A DNA stretch of 64,000 nucleotides, from NCBI RefSeq assembly GCF_035984655.1, contig NZ_JAXCHT010000003.1, forward strand, positions 178,653 to 242,652, given 5' to 3'. The position numbers were made by a program, and so were the translations under genes. Under the pieces are notes generated by a model. The model worked only from the letters and a program-made list of their open reading frames with translations, made no database searches and was not told the origin of the DNA. The first letter of the stretch is position 1. Each line of letters starts with the position of its first letter. This stretch comes from Actimicrobium sp035984655. Its GTDB lineage: Bacteria > Pseudomonadota > Gammaproteobacteria > Burkholderiales > Burkholderiaceae_D. Below are positions 16,790-25,769 of the stretch, piece after piece.

Positions 16790-17524
16790 CTAAAATTTGA
16801 CACCGGTGTGGAGAGCGGCCACACCTGCCGTGAGATTGAAATAGTCGACGCGACCAAAACCGGCGTCTTGCATCATGGTCTTGAGCGTTTCCTGGTCGGG
16901 ATGCATGCGGATCGATTCGGCCAGATAACGATAGCTGTCGGCGTCACCGGCAATGCGCTGGCCCAGCCAGGGCAGTACCGAAAACGAATACACGTCATAT
17001 GGCTTCTTCAGCACCGCCGCCACCTTGGAAAATTCGAGCACCAGCACTTTACCACCGGGCTTGAGCACACGATGCATTTCCGCCAACGCGGCGTCCTTGT
17101 GCGTCATGTTGCGCAACCCGAACGCCACGCTGACCCGATCAAAGTAATTATCGGGAAACGGCAGACGCTCGGCGTCACAGAGCAAGGTTGGGGTGATCAG
17201 GCCATTGTTCAAGAGGCGGTCACGTCCGACCCGCAACATCGACTCATTGATGTCGGTCAACCAGACTTCACCGCCGGGGCCGGCCTTGGCCGCGAAGGCC
17301 TTGGCCAGGTCACCGGTGCCGCCCGCGATGTCGAGCACCTTGAAGCCGGGCCGGATCGCCGCCTGCGCGATCGTGAAGGCCTTCCAGATCCGGTGCAGGC
17401 CGGCCGACATCACATCGTTCATCACATCGTATTTGGCGGCGACCGAGTGAAACACCTCGGCCACCTTGTGCACCTTGTCCTGCTCGTCGACGGTCTGGTA
17501 GCCGAAATGGGTGGTATTGGTCAT
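16790..17524 (-). CDS. ubiE: Bifunctional demethylmenaquinone / ubiquinone C-methyltransferase UbiE
   Basis: Class I SAM methyltransferase that methylates the quinone ring carbon in ubiquinone (and, where present, menaquinone) synthesis. 244 residues, the normal length. Diagnostic motifs: FGYQTVDEQDKVHKVAEVF near the N-terminus, KYDVMNDVMSAGLHR (about 31-45), SAM motif VLDIAGGTGDLA (63-74) and the C-terminal FGRVDYFNLTAGVAALHTG. ATG at 17524 gives the conserved N-terminus; the longer ORF to 17746 is an overlap with the DUF971 gene. The Tim44-like gene follows after 10 bp, so they are cotranscribed up to the terminator at 15787. Confidence 0.97.
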   Translation of the reverse strand: MTNTTHFGYQTVDEQDKVHKVAEVFHSVAAKYDVMNDVMSAGLHRIWKAFTIAQAAIRPGFKVLDIAGGTGDLAKAFAAKAGPGGEVWLTDINESMLRVGRDRLLNNGLITPTLLCDAERLPFPDNYFDRVSVAFGLRNMTHKDAALAEMHRVLKPGGKVLVLEFSKVAAVLKKPYDVYSFSVLPWLGQRIAGDADSYRYLAESIRMHPDQETLKTMMQDAGFGRVDYFNLTAGVAALHTGVKF

Positions 17525-17543
17525 GGATTGCTCGTCTGATCGT

Positions 17544-17981
17544 TCAATGGTTGTGGCCGCAGCTCTTGCCTGTTGCTGCCATGGGCGCCACTGCATCGCG
17601 CCCCGTGTCGCCCTGGTAGCCGGCCGCCTGCAGCCGCGCAAGATAATCCGACCAGAGCGTGGCTTCGCTTTCGCCCAGCCAGTGCAGGTAATCCCAGGAA
17701 AAGATGCCGGTATCGTGCGCGTCCGAAAAGTGCGGCTGCACGGCATAGTTGCCGACCGGCTCGAGCGCGGTCATGTCGACATCCCGCTTGCCGGTTTGCA
17801 GGGTCTCCTGCCCAGGGCCATGACCGCGTACTTCGGCCGATGGCGAATACACCCGCAGCAGCTCGAACGGCAGCGAAAATGTCTTGCCATCGTCGAAGGT
17901 AATTTCGAGTGTGCGCGATTTGCGATGCACCGTCAGTGCGGTCGGACTGACCTTGGGAGCGGATTGTTTGGAGCCTGTCAT
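17544..17981 (-). CDS. DUF971 domain protein
   Basis: 145-residue protein with the DUF971 fold, which resembles the N-terminal domain of gamma-butyrobetaine hydroxylase: LTVHRKSRTLEITFDDG, LPFELLRVYSPSAEVRGHGP, VGNYAVQPHFSDAHDTGIFSWDYLHWLG. Such free-standing domains are linked to Fe-S or iron proteins but no activity is established. The C-terminus is His-rich (SCGHNH) and could bind metal. It lies 19 bp upstream of ubiE in the same direction, an arrangement common in betaproteobacteria. Confidence 0.87.
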   Translation of the reverse strand: MTGSKQSAPKVSPTALTVHRKSRTLEITFDDGKTFSLPFELLRVYSPSAEVRGHGPGQETLQTGKRDVDMTALEPVGNYAVQPHFSDAHDTGIFSWDYLHWLGESEATLWSDYLARLQAAGYQGDTGRDAVAPMAATGKSCGHNH

Positions 17982-18000
17982 GATAAGTGTTCCGGAAAAT

Positions 18001-18435
18001 TCATACGTTGAAGTTGCGCAGCAACGCAGTGCGCAGTGCCGGCAACAGCGCCAGCCGCTCGGCCAATGCCTGCGCTGGCGTCACCCGGACCACCGCTGCC
18101 CAGATCGGCGCCGGGAAATGTGCATCGTCGGTAAAGCGCGGGATGACATGCCAATGCAGATGCGGCACCATGTTGCCGAGGCTGGCCAGATTCACCTTGT
18201 GTGGCGCCATCACCTCGCGCAACGTTGCTTCGACCTTGCACACGGCGGCCATCAAGGTGCTGCGTTCGGCCGGAACCAGATCGGTCATCTCGGCCAGATG
18301 CGTGTTCCAGATCACCCGGCAAAAGCCCGGATACTGCGCATCGTCAACCAGCACGATCCGCAACTGCGCGGTGCGCACGACGACCTCACCGCCATCGAGC
18401 CGGCACAATTCGCAGGCGTCCATGGTCGTCGTCAC
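18001..18435 (-). CDS. HIT family nucleotide-binding protein
   Basis: 144-residue histidine-triad protein. The triad is H92, H94, H96 in PHLHWHVIPR, with the nucleotide-binding NLASLGNMV just before it; HIT proteins hydrolyse nucleoside phosphoramidates, dinucleoside polyphosphates or adenylylated substrates. CELC near the N-terminus is the usual metal-binding start of this subgroup. The GTG at 18435 overlaps the stop of the FAD/Fe-S gene (GTGA); an ATG at 18423 is the alternative start. DUF971 follows after 19 bp. Confidence 0.9.
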   Translation of the reverse strand: MTTTMDACELCRLDGGEVVVRTAQLRIVLVDDAQYPGFCRVIWNTHLAEMTDLVPAERSTLMAAVCKVEATLREVMAPHKVNLASLGNMVPHLHWHVIPRFTDDAHFPAPIWAAVVRVTPAQALAERLALLPALRTALLRNFNV

Positions 18436-21400
18436 ACCAGCACGCGTTCGATGCCGCCGTTGTTGGCGCGGGCAACGAACTCCGGCAGCCAGTTTTCGCC
18501 CAGCAGATGCCGGGCAATCTCGACGACGATGTAATCAGCCGATGTATCGGCGTCGGCATCGAAGCGCGTCAAGCCCTGCAGGCAGGCCGGGCAGGATGTC
18601 AGGATCTTGACATCGCCCGCAAACCCATCGGCGCGCAACTTGTCGGCGCCCTTGGTCATCTCTTCTTCCTTGCGGAAGCGGATCTGGGTCGAGATGTCCG
18701 GGCGCGCCACCGCCAGCGTGCCGGCCTCGCCGCAGCAGCGGTCGTTCTTCTCGATCGCGACACTGTCGGCCGTGGTGATGAGGGCGTTGACGGTTTTCAG
18801 CGGGTCCTGCAATTTCATCGGGCTGTGACATGGGTCGTGATACATGTAGCGCGTACCCGTCACGCCTTCGAGCCGCACTCCTTTTTCGAGCAGGAATTCG
18901 TGGATGTCGATGATCCGGCAGCCCGGGAAAATCTTGTCGAACTGGTAGCCCTGCAGCTGGTCGTAGCAGGTGCCGCACGACACCACCACGGTCTTGATGT
19001 CGAGGTAGTTCAGCGTATTGGCCATCCGGTGAAACAGCACCCGGTTGTCGGTGATGATCTTCTCGGCCTTGTCGAACTCACCCGAGCCACGCTGCGGATA
19101 GCCGCAACACAGATACCCCGGCGGCATCACGGTCTGCACCCCGACCTGCCACAACATCGCCTGCGTGGCCAGTCCGACCTGCGAAAACAGACGCTCCGAA
19201 CCGCAGCCGGGGAAGTAGAACACGGCCTCGGTGTCGGCGGTGGTCTTGAGCGGATCGCGGATGATCGGCACGATCTTGTCGTCTTCGATATCGAGCAGTG
19301 CGCGCGCGGTCTTCTTCGGCAGATTGCCCGGCATCTTCTTGTTGATGAAGTGAATCACCTGTTCCTTGATCGGCGCTTTGCCGAGCGTCGATGGCGGCGC
19401 CTTGGTCTGCTTTTTCGCCAGCGCACCGAGCACCGTATTGCCCAGGCGCTGGGCCGTCACGCCCCAGCCGAAGATCACCTTGCGCGCCACCTTGATGGTG
19501 GCCGGGTCCTTGGCATTGAGGAACAGCATCGACGCCGCGGTGCCCGGATTGAACGATTTCTTGTCCATCTTGCGCAGCAAATTGCGCATGTTCATCGAGA
19601 CATCGCCGAAGTCGATATCGACCGGGCACGGCGTCAGGCATTTATGGCAGACCGTGCAGTGATCGGCAACGTCTTCGAACTCTTCCCAATGCTTGATCGA
19701 GATGCCGCGCCGGGTTTGCTCTTCGTAGAGAAAGGCTTCGACCAGCAGCGATGTCGCGAGGATCTTGTTGCGCGGCGAGTACAGCAGATTGGCGCGCGGC
19801 ACGTGCGTCGCGCACACCGGCTTGCACTTGCCGCAGCGCAGACAATCCTTGATGCTGTTGGCAATCGCGCCAATGTCACTTTGCTGCATGATCAACGATT
19901 CGTGGCCCATCAATCCGAACGACGGCGTGTAGGCATTGCGCAGGTCGGCCTCCAGACCCGGCATGGCCATCATCTTGCCCTTGTTGAAGCGGCCTTCAGG
20001 ATCGACGCGCATTTTGTACGAGCGGAAATCCTTGATTTCATCCTCGGTCAGGAATGCCAGCTTGGTGATGCCGATACCGTGTTCGCCGGAGATCACGCCG
20101 TCGAGCGAGCGCGCCAGCAGCATGATGCGGGCGACCGCGGCGTGGGCATCCTGCAGCATGTCGTAATGATCGGAATTGACCGGAATGTTGGTGTGCACGT
20201 TGCCGTCGCCGGCATGCATGTGCAAGGCAACGAACACCCGTCCGCGCAAGACGCGCTTGTGGATGGCGCCGCATTCCTCGAGGATCAGCCGGAACGCCGC
20301 GCCGCTGAAGATCAGACGCAGCTCGGCCCGTACTTCGGTCTTCCACGACACCCGCACGGTGCGATCCTGCGCCACATCGAACAGGGTCGCGTCCGGTTGT
20401 TGTGCCAGGCGCTGGTCGAAGGCAGATGCCAGCCGTTCCAGGCCAAGCGCCACCAGTTCGCCCCTGACCTCGGCCAGCGGCCGATCCAGATTCGCCAGCA
20501 GATACGTCCAGCGCGCATGCGTTGCGTCCAGCAGCAACTGGGCCTGATGCACGCGGTCCTCCAGCATTTCGGCGGCAGGAATGATTTCGCCTTCGGCATC
20601 GTCATTCTTGCCCAGCGGCAGATTGCCTTGGGCGAAAAAATCACTTAATGCCTCGACCAGCTGCAGTTTGTTCTTGATCGACAGCTCGATATTGATGCGC
20701 TCGATGCCGTCGGTGTATTCGCCCATCCGGTTCAGCGGGATGACGACGTCTTCATTGATCTTGAACGCGTTGGTGTGCTTGGCGATGGCAGCGGTGCGGG
20801 TACGATCGAGCCAGAATTTCTTGCGCGCTTCCGGACTGATGGCGACGAAGCCCTCGCCGACATGCTTGTTCGCCATGCGCACGACTTCCGAGGCGGCGCG
20901 TGCCACGGCACTATCGTCGTCGCCGACGATGTCACCGAACAGGACCATCTTCGGCAGCACGCCGCGGCGGGATTTGGTGGCGTAACCGACGGCGCGCAGA
21001 TAGCGTTCGTCGAGATGCTCCAGGCCGGCCAGGATCGCGCCGCCTTTTCTCGTTTCGCTGTCGAGGTAATCCTTGATTTCGACAATCGAGGGAATCGCGT
21101 CGCGCGCCTGGCCGAAAAATTCGAGGCAGATGGTACGGGTGTGCTTCGGCATCTTGTGCAGGATCCAGCGCGCCGACGTGATCAGACCGTCGCAGCCTTC
21201 TTTCTGCACGCCCGGCAAGCCGGACAGGAATTTGTCAGTGACATCCTTGCCCAAGCCTTCCTTGCGGAAGGTCTTGCCGGCGATTTCGAGCAGCTCGGTC
21301 TTGAACGGCTGATTGCGCACACCATGCTCGGCCGGATGCGTCCATTCGAGCTTGAATTTGGCGACCTCGGCGTCGTGGATCTTTCCGAGATTGTGTTCCA

Positions 21401-22433
21401 GCCGCGTGACTTCGAGCCAGTCGCCGTTGGGATCGACCATTCTCCAGCTGGCCAGGTTGTCGATCGCGGTGCCCCACAACACGGCTTTCTTGCCGCCGGC
21501 ATTCATCGCGACGTTGCCGCCGATGCACGAGGCTTCCGCCGAGGTCGGATCAACGGCGAACACGAAGCCGGCCTTTTCGGCCGCGTCCGAGACACGCTTG
21601 GTCACGACGCCCGCACCGGAGTAGATCGTCGCGTATTCACGCGCGACGCCGGGCAGCATGGTCATTTCAACCGGGCCCAACTGTTCGAGTTTTTCGGTAT
21701 TGATGACGGCCGACAGCGGTGTCAGCGGAATGGCGCCGCCCGTATACCCGGTGCCGCCGCCGCGCGGAATGATGGTCAGACCGAGTTCGATGCAGCCTTT
21801 GACCAGCCCCGCCATCTCGTCCTCGGTATCGGGCGTGAGCACCACGAACGGATACTCGACACGCCAGTCGGTCGCATCGGTGACGTGCGACACACGCGAC
21901 AGGCCGTCGAACTTGATGTTGTCCTTGCGGGTGTAGCGCGCCAGGATCTTGTTGGTGCGCTTGCGCAGGTCGTAGGTCTTGCGGAACTCCTCGCCAAATT
22001 CGGCGACCGCCCGGCGTGCCGCGTGCAGCAAGGCCGCCACGCTGTCACTGCGGTGCAGTGCGATGGCGTCGCCGGCATCGAGTTGATCGGTGATCACGCG
22101 GCGTTTATCGACCTCCGCCAGCCGGTGATTCAATGCATCGACCAGCGCCGCGCGGCGTTTCGGATTGTCGAGCATGTCGTCCTTCAGGTACGGATTGCGC
22201 CGCACTACCCAGATATCGCCCAGCACCTCGTACAACATGCGCGCCGAGCGCCCGGTCTGGCGCGCCGCACGCAGCTCATCGAGCAACTGCCAGGCATCCT
22301 CGCCCAGCAGGCGGATCACGATCTCACGGTCGGAAAACGAGGTGTAGTTATACGGAATTTCACGCAATCGTGATGGCGTGGCGGCATGGCCGCCTTCGGC
22401 GAGCAGAGCTTGGATTTGTGCGGGGGCGTTCAT
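18432..22433 (-). CDS. Giant FAD/FMN-binding and Fe-S oxidoreductase (DUF3683, D-lactate dehydrogenase-like)
   Basis: 1333-residue flavo-iron-sulfur enzyme. Order of parts: an N-terminal DUF3683 region (about 1-140); an FAD-binding PCMH domain (about 180-400; VVLTPDTEDEMAGLV, IIPRGGGTGYTGGAI, SCIGGNVAMNAGGKK); an FAD-linked oxidase C domain; two [4Fe-4S] motifs (CLRCGKCKPVC near 860 and CTVCHKCLTPCPVD near 925); and two CCG domains with YLCCGYPQ, SCGTCYD and DRCCGEAGT. It combines in one chain what GlcD and GlcF, or LldE/LldF, do separately, so it probably oxidises a 2-hydroxy acid and passes electrons to the quinone pool; the substrate is unknown. It overlaps the HIT gene. The surrounding quinone genes make a respiratory role plausible. 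Confidence 0.88.
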   Translation of the reverse strand: MNAPAQIQALLAEGGHAATPSRLREIPYNYTSFSDREIVIRLLGEDAWQLLDELRAARQTGRSARMLYEVLGDIWVVRRNPYLKDDMLDNPKRRAALVDALNHRLAEVDKRRVITDQLDAGDAIALHRSDSVAALLHAARRAVAEFGEEFRKTYDLRKRTNKILARYTRKDNIKFDGLSRVSHVTDATDWRVEYPFVVLTPDTEDEMAGLVKGCIELGLTIIPRGGGTGYTGGAIPLTPLSAVINTEKLEQLGPVEMTMLPGVAREYATIYSGAGVVTKRVSDAAEKAGFVFAVDPTSAEASCIGGNVAMNAGGKKAVLWGTAIDNLASWRMVDPNGDWLEVTRLEHNLGKIHDAEVAKFKLEWTHPAEHGVRNQPFKTELLEIAGKTFRKEGLGKDVTDKFLSGLPGVQKEGCDGLITSARWILHKMPKHTRTICLEFFGQARDAIPSIVEIKDYLDSETRKGGAILAGLEHLDERYLRAVGYATKSRRGVLPKMVLFGDIVGDDDSAVARAASEVVRMANKHVGEGFVAISPEARKKFWLDRTRTAAIAKHTNAFKINEDVVIPLNRMGEYTDGIERINIELSIKNKLQLVEALSDFFAQGNLPLGKNDDAEGEIIPAAEMLEDRVHQAQLLLDATHARWTYLLANLDRPLAEVRGELVALGLERLASAFDQRLAQQPDATLFDVAQDRTVRVSWKTEVRAELRLIFSGAAFRLILEECGAIHKRVLRGRVFVALHMHAGDGNVHTNIPVNSDHYDMLQDAHAAVARIMLLARSLDGVISGEHGIGITKLAFLTEDEIKDFRSYKMRVDPEGRFNKGKMMAMPGLEADLRNAYTPSFGLMGHESLIMQQSDIGAIANSIKDCLRCGKCKPVCATHVPRANLLYSPRNKILATSLLVEAFLYEEQTRRGISIKHWEEFEDVADHCTVCHKCLTPCPVDIDFGDVSMNMRNLLRKMDKKSFNPGTAASMLFLNAKDPATIKVARKVIFGWGVTAQRLGNTVLGALAKKQTKAPPSTLGKAPIKEQVIHFINKKMPGNLPKKTARALLDIEDDKIVPIIRDPLKTTADTEAVFYFPGCGSERLFSQVGLATQAMLWQVGVQTVMPPGYLCCGYPQRGSGEFDKAEKIITDNRVLFHRMANTLNYLDIKTVVVSCGTCYDQLQGYQFDKIFPGCRIIDIHEFLLEKGVRLEGVTGTRYMYHDPCHSPMKLQDPLKTVNALITTADSVAIEKNDRCCGEAGTLAVARPDISTQIRFRKEEEMTKGADKLRADGFAGDVKILTSCPACLQGLTRFDADADTSADYIVVEIARHLLGENWLPEFVARANNGGIERVLV

Positions 22434-22521
22434 TGGTCCGTGTTTTGCGTGAAACTAAAAAATCATTCTAGCGTATTGCGACGCACCAGACCTGAACAGC
22501 CCCACAGCGTGCGGGGCGAAG

Positions 22522-23010
22522 TCAAAGCCAGCTGCCGATCTGCTGCCACCAGCCGTCGGGCACGAACAACAACAGGGTGGTGGCAGTGATGTAACGGGCG
22601 AATTTGCCGATGGCCATGTACATCAGGCACGGCCAGAACGGCAACCTGACCCAACCGGCCAGCGTACACAACGGATCGCCGACGCCGGGCAACCAGCTCA
22701 GCAACATGGTTTTGGCGCCGTAACGCTCGACCCGACGGAACCAGCGGCCGGGCAACGCGGGTTTCAAGGCCTTGTTGGCGCCGAAGCCCAGCCAGTAGTC
22801 CACGGCGCCACCGAGCGTATTGCCGCCCGTCGCCGTCAGGATCACCGACCAGTACAGACTCTGGTTGGCCTTGATCACGGCAAATACGGCCGGCTCGGAC
22901 CCGAGCGGCAGCAGCGTCGCCGAGATAAAGCTGATCAGGAATACGGAAGTCAGCCCGACCGTGGGCACGGCCAGCACGCCCAAAAGCCAGAGGACGGCGC
23001 CTTCGATCAT
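22522..23010 (-). CDS. YqaA/DedA-type membrane protein
   Basis: 162-residue inner-membrane protein of the SNARE-associated / DedA superfamily, YqaA branch. Hydrophobic segments: about 5-40 (LGVLAVPTVGLTSVFLISFISATLLP), 53-75, 93-120 and 130-150. Family motifs are ATGGNTLGGAVDYWLG and the FRRVERYGAKTMLLSWLPGVGDPLCTLAGW re-entrant region. DedA proteins support membrane lipid homeostasis and membrane potential, with some acting as lipid flippases; the YqaA branch has no assigned substrate. It is transcribed toward the FAD/Fe-S gene with an 88-bp gap, and divergently from ilvA. Confidence 0.88.
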   Translation of the reverse strand: MIEGAVLWLLGVLAVPTVGLTSVFLISFISATLLPLGSEPAVFAVIKANQSLYWSVILTATGGNTLGGAVDYWLGFGANKALKPALPGRWFRRVERYGAKTMLLSWLPGVGDPLCTLAGWVRLPFWPCLMYMAIGKFARYITATTLLLFVPDGWWQQIGSWL

Positions 23011-23091
23011 GTTACGACAGTCGTAGCGGTGGGCAAGTGTGGCTTTCCTTGACTTGGTGGCAGTGGCTTCGCCGCGCTATTTGCGGTCAAC

Positions 23092-23097
23092 TATAAT
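23092..23097 (+). promoter_or_regulatory. -10 element before ilvA
   Basis: Perfect TATAAT 85 bp upstream of the ilvA start, in the 171-bp gap between the divergent yqaA and ilvA genes. No convincing -35 is found at 16-18 bp. This is the best promoter candidate in the gap. Confidence 0.4.
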
Positions 23098-23181
23098 ACC
23101 CGACTGGTTTTGATTTTCCGCTGCGCTGCCAACCCCGTTTGCGCGCGCCCCCTCGCTGAACGCTTTCCCGATACCGATTCC

Positions 23182-24708
23182 ATGACCATCGATTACCTGC
23201 AAAAAATCCTGACAGCGCGCGTGTATGACGTCGCAGTGGAAACCCCGCTTGAATTTGCACCAACGCTGTCGCAGCGAATCGATAACCGGATTTATTTCAA
23301 GCGCGAAGACATGCAGAGCGTGTTCAGCTTCAAACTGCGCGGCGCCTATAACAAGATGGCCCATCTGCCGCCGGCGCAAATGAAGCGTGGCGTGATCTGC
23401 GCCTCGGCCGGCAATCATGCGCAAGGGGTGGCGTTGAGTGCGGCCCGCCTTGGCTGCCGGGCCGTCATCGTGATGCCGACCACCACGCCTCCCGTCAAGA
23501 TCGATGCCGTCAAGGCGCGCGGCGGCGAAGTCGTCCTGTTTGGCGACTCCTACACCGATGCCTACAACCATGCCCTGACGCTCGAGAAGAAGCTCAAGCT
23601 GACGTTCGTGCATCCGTTTGACGACCCGGACGTGATCGCCGGGCAAGGCACCATCGGCATGGAGATCCTGCGCCAGCATGCCGGCCCGATCCACGCGATC
23701 TTTGTCGCCATCGGCGGCGGCGGACTGATTTCCGGCATCGCCTCGTATGTCAAGGCTGTCCGTCCGGACATCAAGATCATTGGCGTTCAAACCACCGACT
23801 CGGACGCGATGGCGCGCAGCATCAAGGCCGGCAAACGCGTGACCTTGCCGGATGTGGGCCTGTTCTCCGACGGCACCGCGGTGAAACTGGTCGGCGAGGA
23901 GACATTTCGACTGACGCGCCTGCTGGTCGACGAAATCATCCTGGTCGACACCGATGCGGTTTGCGCCGCCATCAAGGATGTGTTCCAGGACACCCGCAGC
24001 ATTCTTGAACCGGCCGGGGCGCTGGCCGTGGCGGGCGCCAAGGCGTATGTGGAACGCTCCAACGCAACGCGCAAGCCGATCAAGGGCGCCACCCTGATTA
24101 CGATCGCCTGCGGCGCCAACATGAACTTCGACCGCCTGCGCTTCGTCGCCGAGCGCGCCGAGGTGGGCGAAGCCCGTGAAGCCGTCTTCGCCGTGACGAT
24201 GCCGGAGGAGCGCGGCAGCTTCCGGCGTTTCTGCGAACTGATCGGGCCGCGCAATGTCACCGAGTTCAATTACCGCATCAGCGACCAAAGCCAGGCGCAC
24301 GTCTTCGTCGGCCTGCAAATCGCCAGCCGGGACGACTCGAGCAAGATCGCCACCCAATTCGGCAAGCACGGCTTTGCGACACTCGACCTGACGCATGACG
24401 AACTTGCCAAGCTGCATATTCGTCATCTGGTCGGTGGCAAGAGCGCACAGGCGCAGGATGAATTGCTGTATCGCTTCGAATTTCCGGAGCGCCCTGGCGC
24501 GTTGATGCGTTTTCTCGACAGCATGGCGCCGAACTGGAATATCAGCCTGTTTCATTACCGCAACCAGGGCGGCGATGTCGGGCGCATCCTGGTCGGCTTG
24601 CAGGTGCCGCGCAAGGAGATGAAGGCCTTCCGCGCATTCCTCGCGACGCTTGGGTATCGGCACTGGGACGAAAGCGCCAACCCTGCCTACAAACTTTTCC
24701 TGGGATGA
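23182..24708 (+). CDS. ilvA: Threonine ammonia-lyase, biosynthetic
   Basis: PLP enzyme that turns L-threonine into 2-oxobutanoate and ammonia, the first step of isoleucine synthesis. 508 residues: a catalytic domain (about 1-320) with the PLP lysine K51 in FSFKLRGAYNK, SAGNHAQGVA and the phosphate-binding VAIGGGGLISG, followed by two ACT-like regulatory domains (about 330-508) that mediate isoleucine inhibition and valine activation. The double ACT-like tail marks the biosynthetic rather than the degradative form. ATG at 23182 was chosen because upstream in-frame sequence has no family similarity. It overlaps queF by four bases. Confidence 0.96.
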   Translation: MTIDYLQKILTARVYDVAVETPLEFAPTLSQRIDNRIYFKREDMQSVFSFKLRGAYNKMAHLPPAQMKRGVICASAGNHAQGVALSAARLGCRAVIVMPTTTPPVKIDAVKARGGEVVLFGDSYTDAYNHALTLEKKLKLTFVHPFDDPDVIAGQGTIGMEILRQHAGPIHAIFVAIGGGGLISGIASYVKAVRPDIKIIGVQTTDSDAMARSIKAGKRVTLPDVGLFSDGTAVKLVGEETFRLTRLLVDEIILVDTDAVCAAIKDVFQDTRSILEPAGALAVAGAKAYVERSNATRKPIKGATLITIACGANMNFDRLRFVAERAEVGEAREAVFAVTMPEERGSFRRFCELIGPRNVTEFNYRISDQSQAHVFVGLQIASRDDSSKIATQFGKHGFATLDLTHDELAKLHIRHLVGGKSAQAQDELLYRFEFPERPGALMRFLDSMAPNWNISLFHYRNQGGDVGRILVGLQVPRKEMKAFRAFLATLGYRHWDESANPAYKLFLG

Positions 24709-25553
24709 GCGCCATGACACCGCCGCGTACACCGGATCAATCGCCGCTGGGCAAGCCGGCCCATTATCAGTCGCACTACGATGCCAGCCTGCTGTTCCCG
24801 ATCGCCCGGCAGGAAAAGCGCCTGGAGCTGGGGTTGACCGGCACCTTGCCGTTTTTTGGCATCGACATCTGGAATGCGTATGAAGTGTCATGGCTCAATC
24901 TGCGCGGCAAACCCCAGATTGCGATTGCCACCCTGACGGTGCCGGCGGACTCGCCCAATATCATTGAGTCGAAATCGTTCAAGCTGTATTTGAACAGCTT
25001 CAATCAGACCCGACTGGCCGGCAGCGAGGCGCTGCTGGCGCTGCTGCGCTCCGACCTGTCGGACGGGTTCGGCGCGCCGGTGCAGATCAGCCTGATTCTG
25101 CCCGAGCAGTTTGGCGCGATGCGGTTCGTCGAGCTGGACGGCATGCTGCTCGATCGCCTCGATATCGAGGTCGACAGCTACGCGCCGGAACCGTCGCTGC
25201 TGCGCGCGGCGCACGACCAGCCGCCGGTCGAACAGACCCTGGTGTCACATTTGCTCAAATCGAATTGCCTTGTCACGGGTCAGCCGGACTGGGGCAGCGT
25301 GCAGATCCAGTACGTCGGCGCCGAGATCGAACAGGAAGGGCTGTTGCGCTACCTGATTGGATTTCGGGAGCACAACGAGTTTCATGAGCAATGCGTCGAA
25401 CGCATTTTCATGGATATTCTGCGCCAGTGCCGACCACAGAAACTTGCCGTTTATGCACGCTATACTCGGCGTGGCGGACTTGATATCAACCCTTGGCGCA
25501 GCAACTTCAGTAGCGGGCAGCAGCCATCGCTGGCCCGTAACGCACGTCAATAG
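24705..25553 (+). CDS. queF: NADPH-dependent 7-cyano-7-deazaguanine reductase, type II
   Basis: Reduces preQ0 to preQ1 in queuosine biosynthesis for tRNA wobble modification. 282 residues, the length of the two-domain (type II, E. coli-like) form. Visible: the QueF motif IIESKSFKLYLNS (E88-S97), catalytic C188 in LLKSNCLVTGQPDWG with D195, and H227-E228 in NEFHEQC. The ATG at 24705 overlaps the ilvA stop (ATGA); an ATG at 24714 is also possible. No other queuosine gene (queC, D, E) is in the window, so pairing with ilvA looks like operon convenience. Confidence 0.95.
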   Translation: MSAMTPPRTPDQSPLGKPAHYQSHYDASLLFPIARQEKRLELGLTGTLPFFGIDIWNAYEVSWLNLRGKPQIAIATLTVPADSPNIIESKSFKLYLNSFNQTRLAGSEALLALLRSDLSDGFGAPVQISLILPEQFGAMRFVELDGMLLDRLDIEVDSYAPEPSLLRAAHDQPPVEQTLVSHLLKSNCLVTGQPDWGSVQIQYVGAEIEQEGLLRYLIGFREHNEFHEQCVERIFMDILRQCRPQKLAVYARYTRRGGLDINPWRSNFSSGQQPSLARNARQ

Positions 25554-25716
25554 AAACACAGGATTTTGGCCAATGTTGGTTAGCCCAACATCTCTACTTG
25601 ATGGTATGTTCGATTTCACCGATTCGTGATGGCGCAATGGCATTTCTCTTCAAAGCATCAGGATCGCGATTGCAATTCGACTTAACATCAGGCAATCATC
25701 GGGAGCGAAACGGGCA

Positions 25717-25722
25717 TATAAT
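25717..25722 (+). promoter_or_regulatory. -10 element before ptsN
   Basis: Perfect TATAAT 48 bp upstream of the ptsN ATG, in an AT-richer 216-bp gap after queF. No clear -35 precedes it. No hpf or rpoN remnant is visible in the gap. Confidence 0.4.
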
Positions 25723-25769
25723 TCGCTCGAATTCTCCGATTGTGCACTGCAACATATTTTTTTTTTGAT

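Noticed and set aside
18201..20648. 815-residue plus-strand open frame opposite the FAD/Fe-S gene, and similar long antisense frames (20775-22373, 23077-24891, 11553-13373, 13802-15169, 3939-5093)
   Set aside because: These mirror the codon structure of strongly recognisable genes on the other strand in high-GC DNA; their translations are Arg/His/Gln/Ala-rich, without domains or ribosome sites.
22498..22516. Hairpin GCCCC...GGGGC after the yqaA gene
   Set aside because: No T-run on the transcribed strand and a short stem; not called as terminator.
25554..25769. Remnant of hpf or rpoN between queF and ptsN
   Set aside because: Reading all frames by eye gives no similarity to either protein; the 216 bp look like a plain promoter region.
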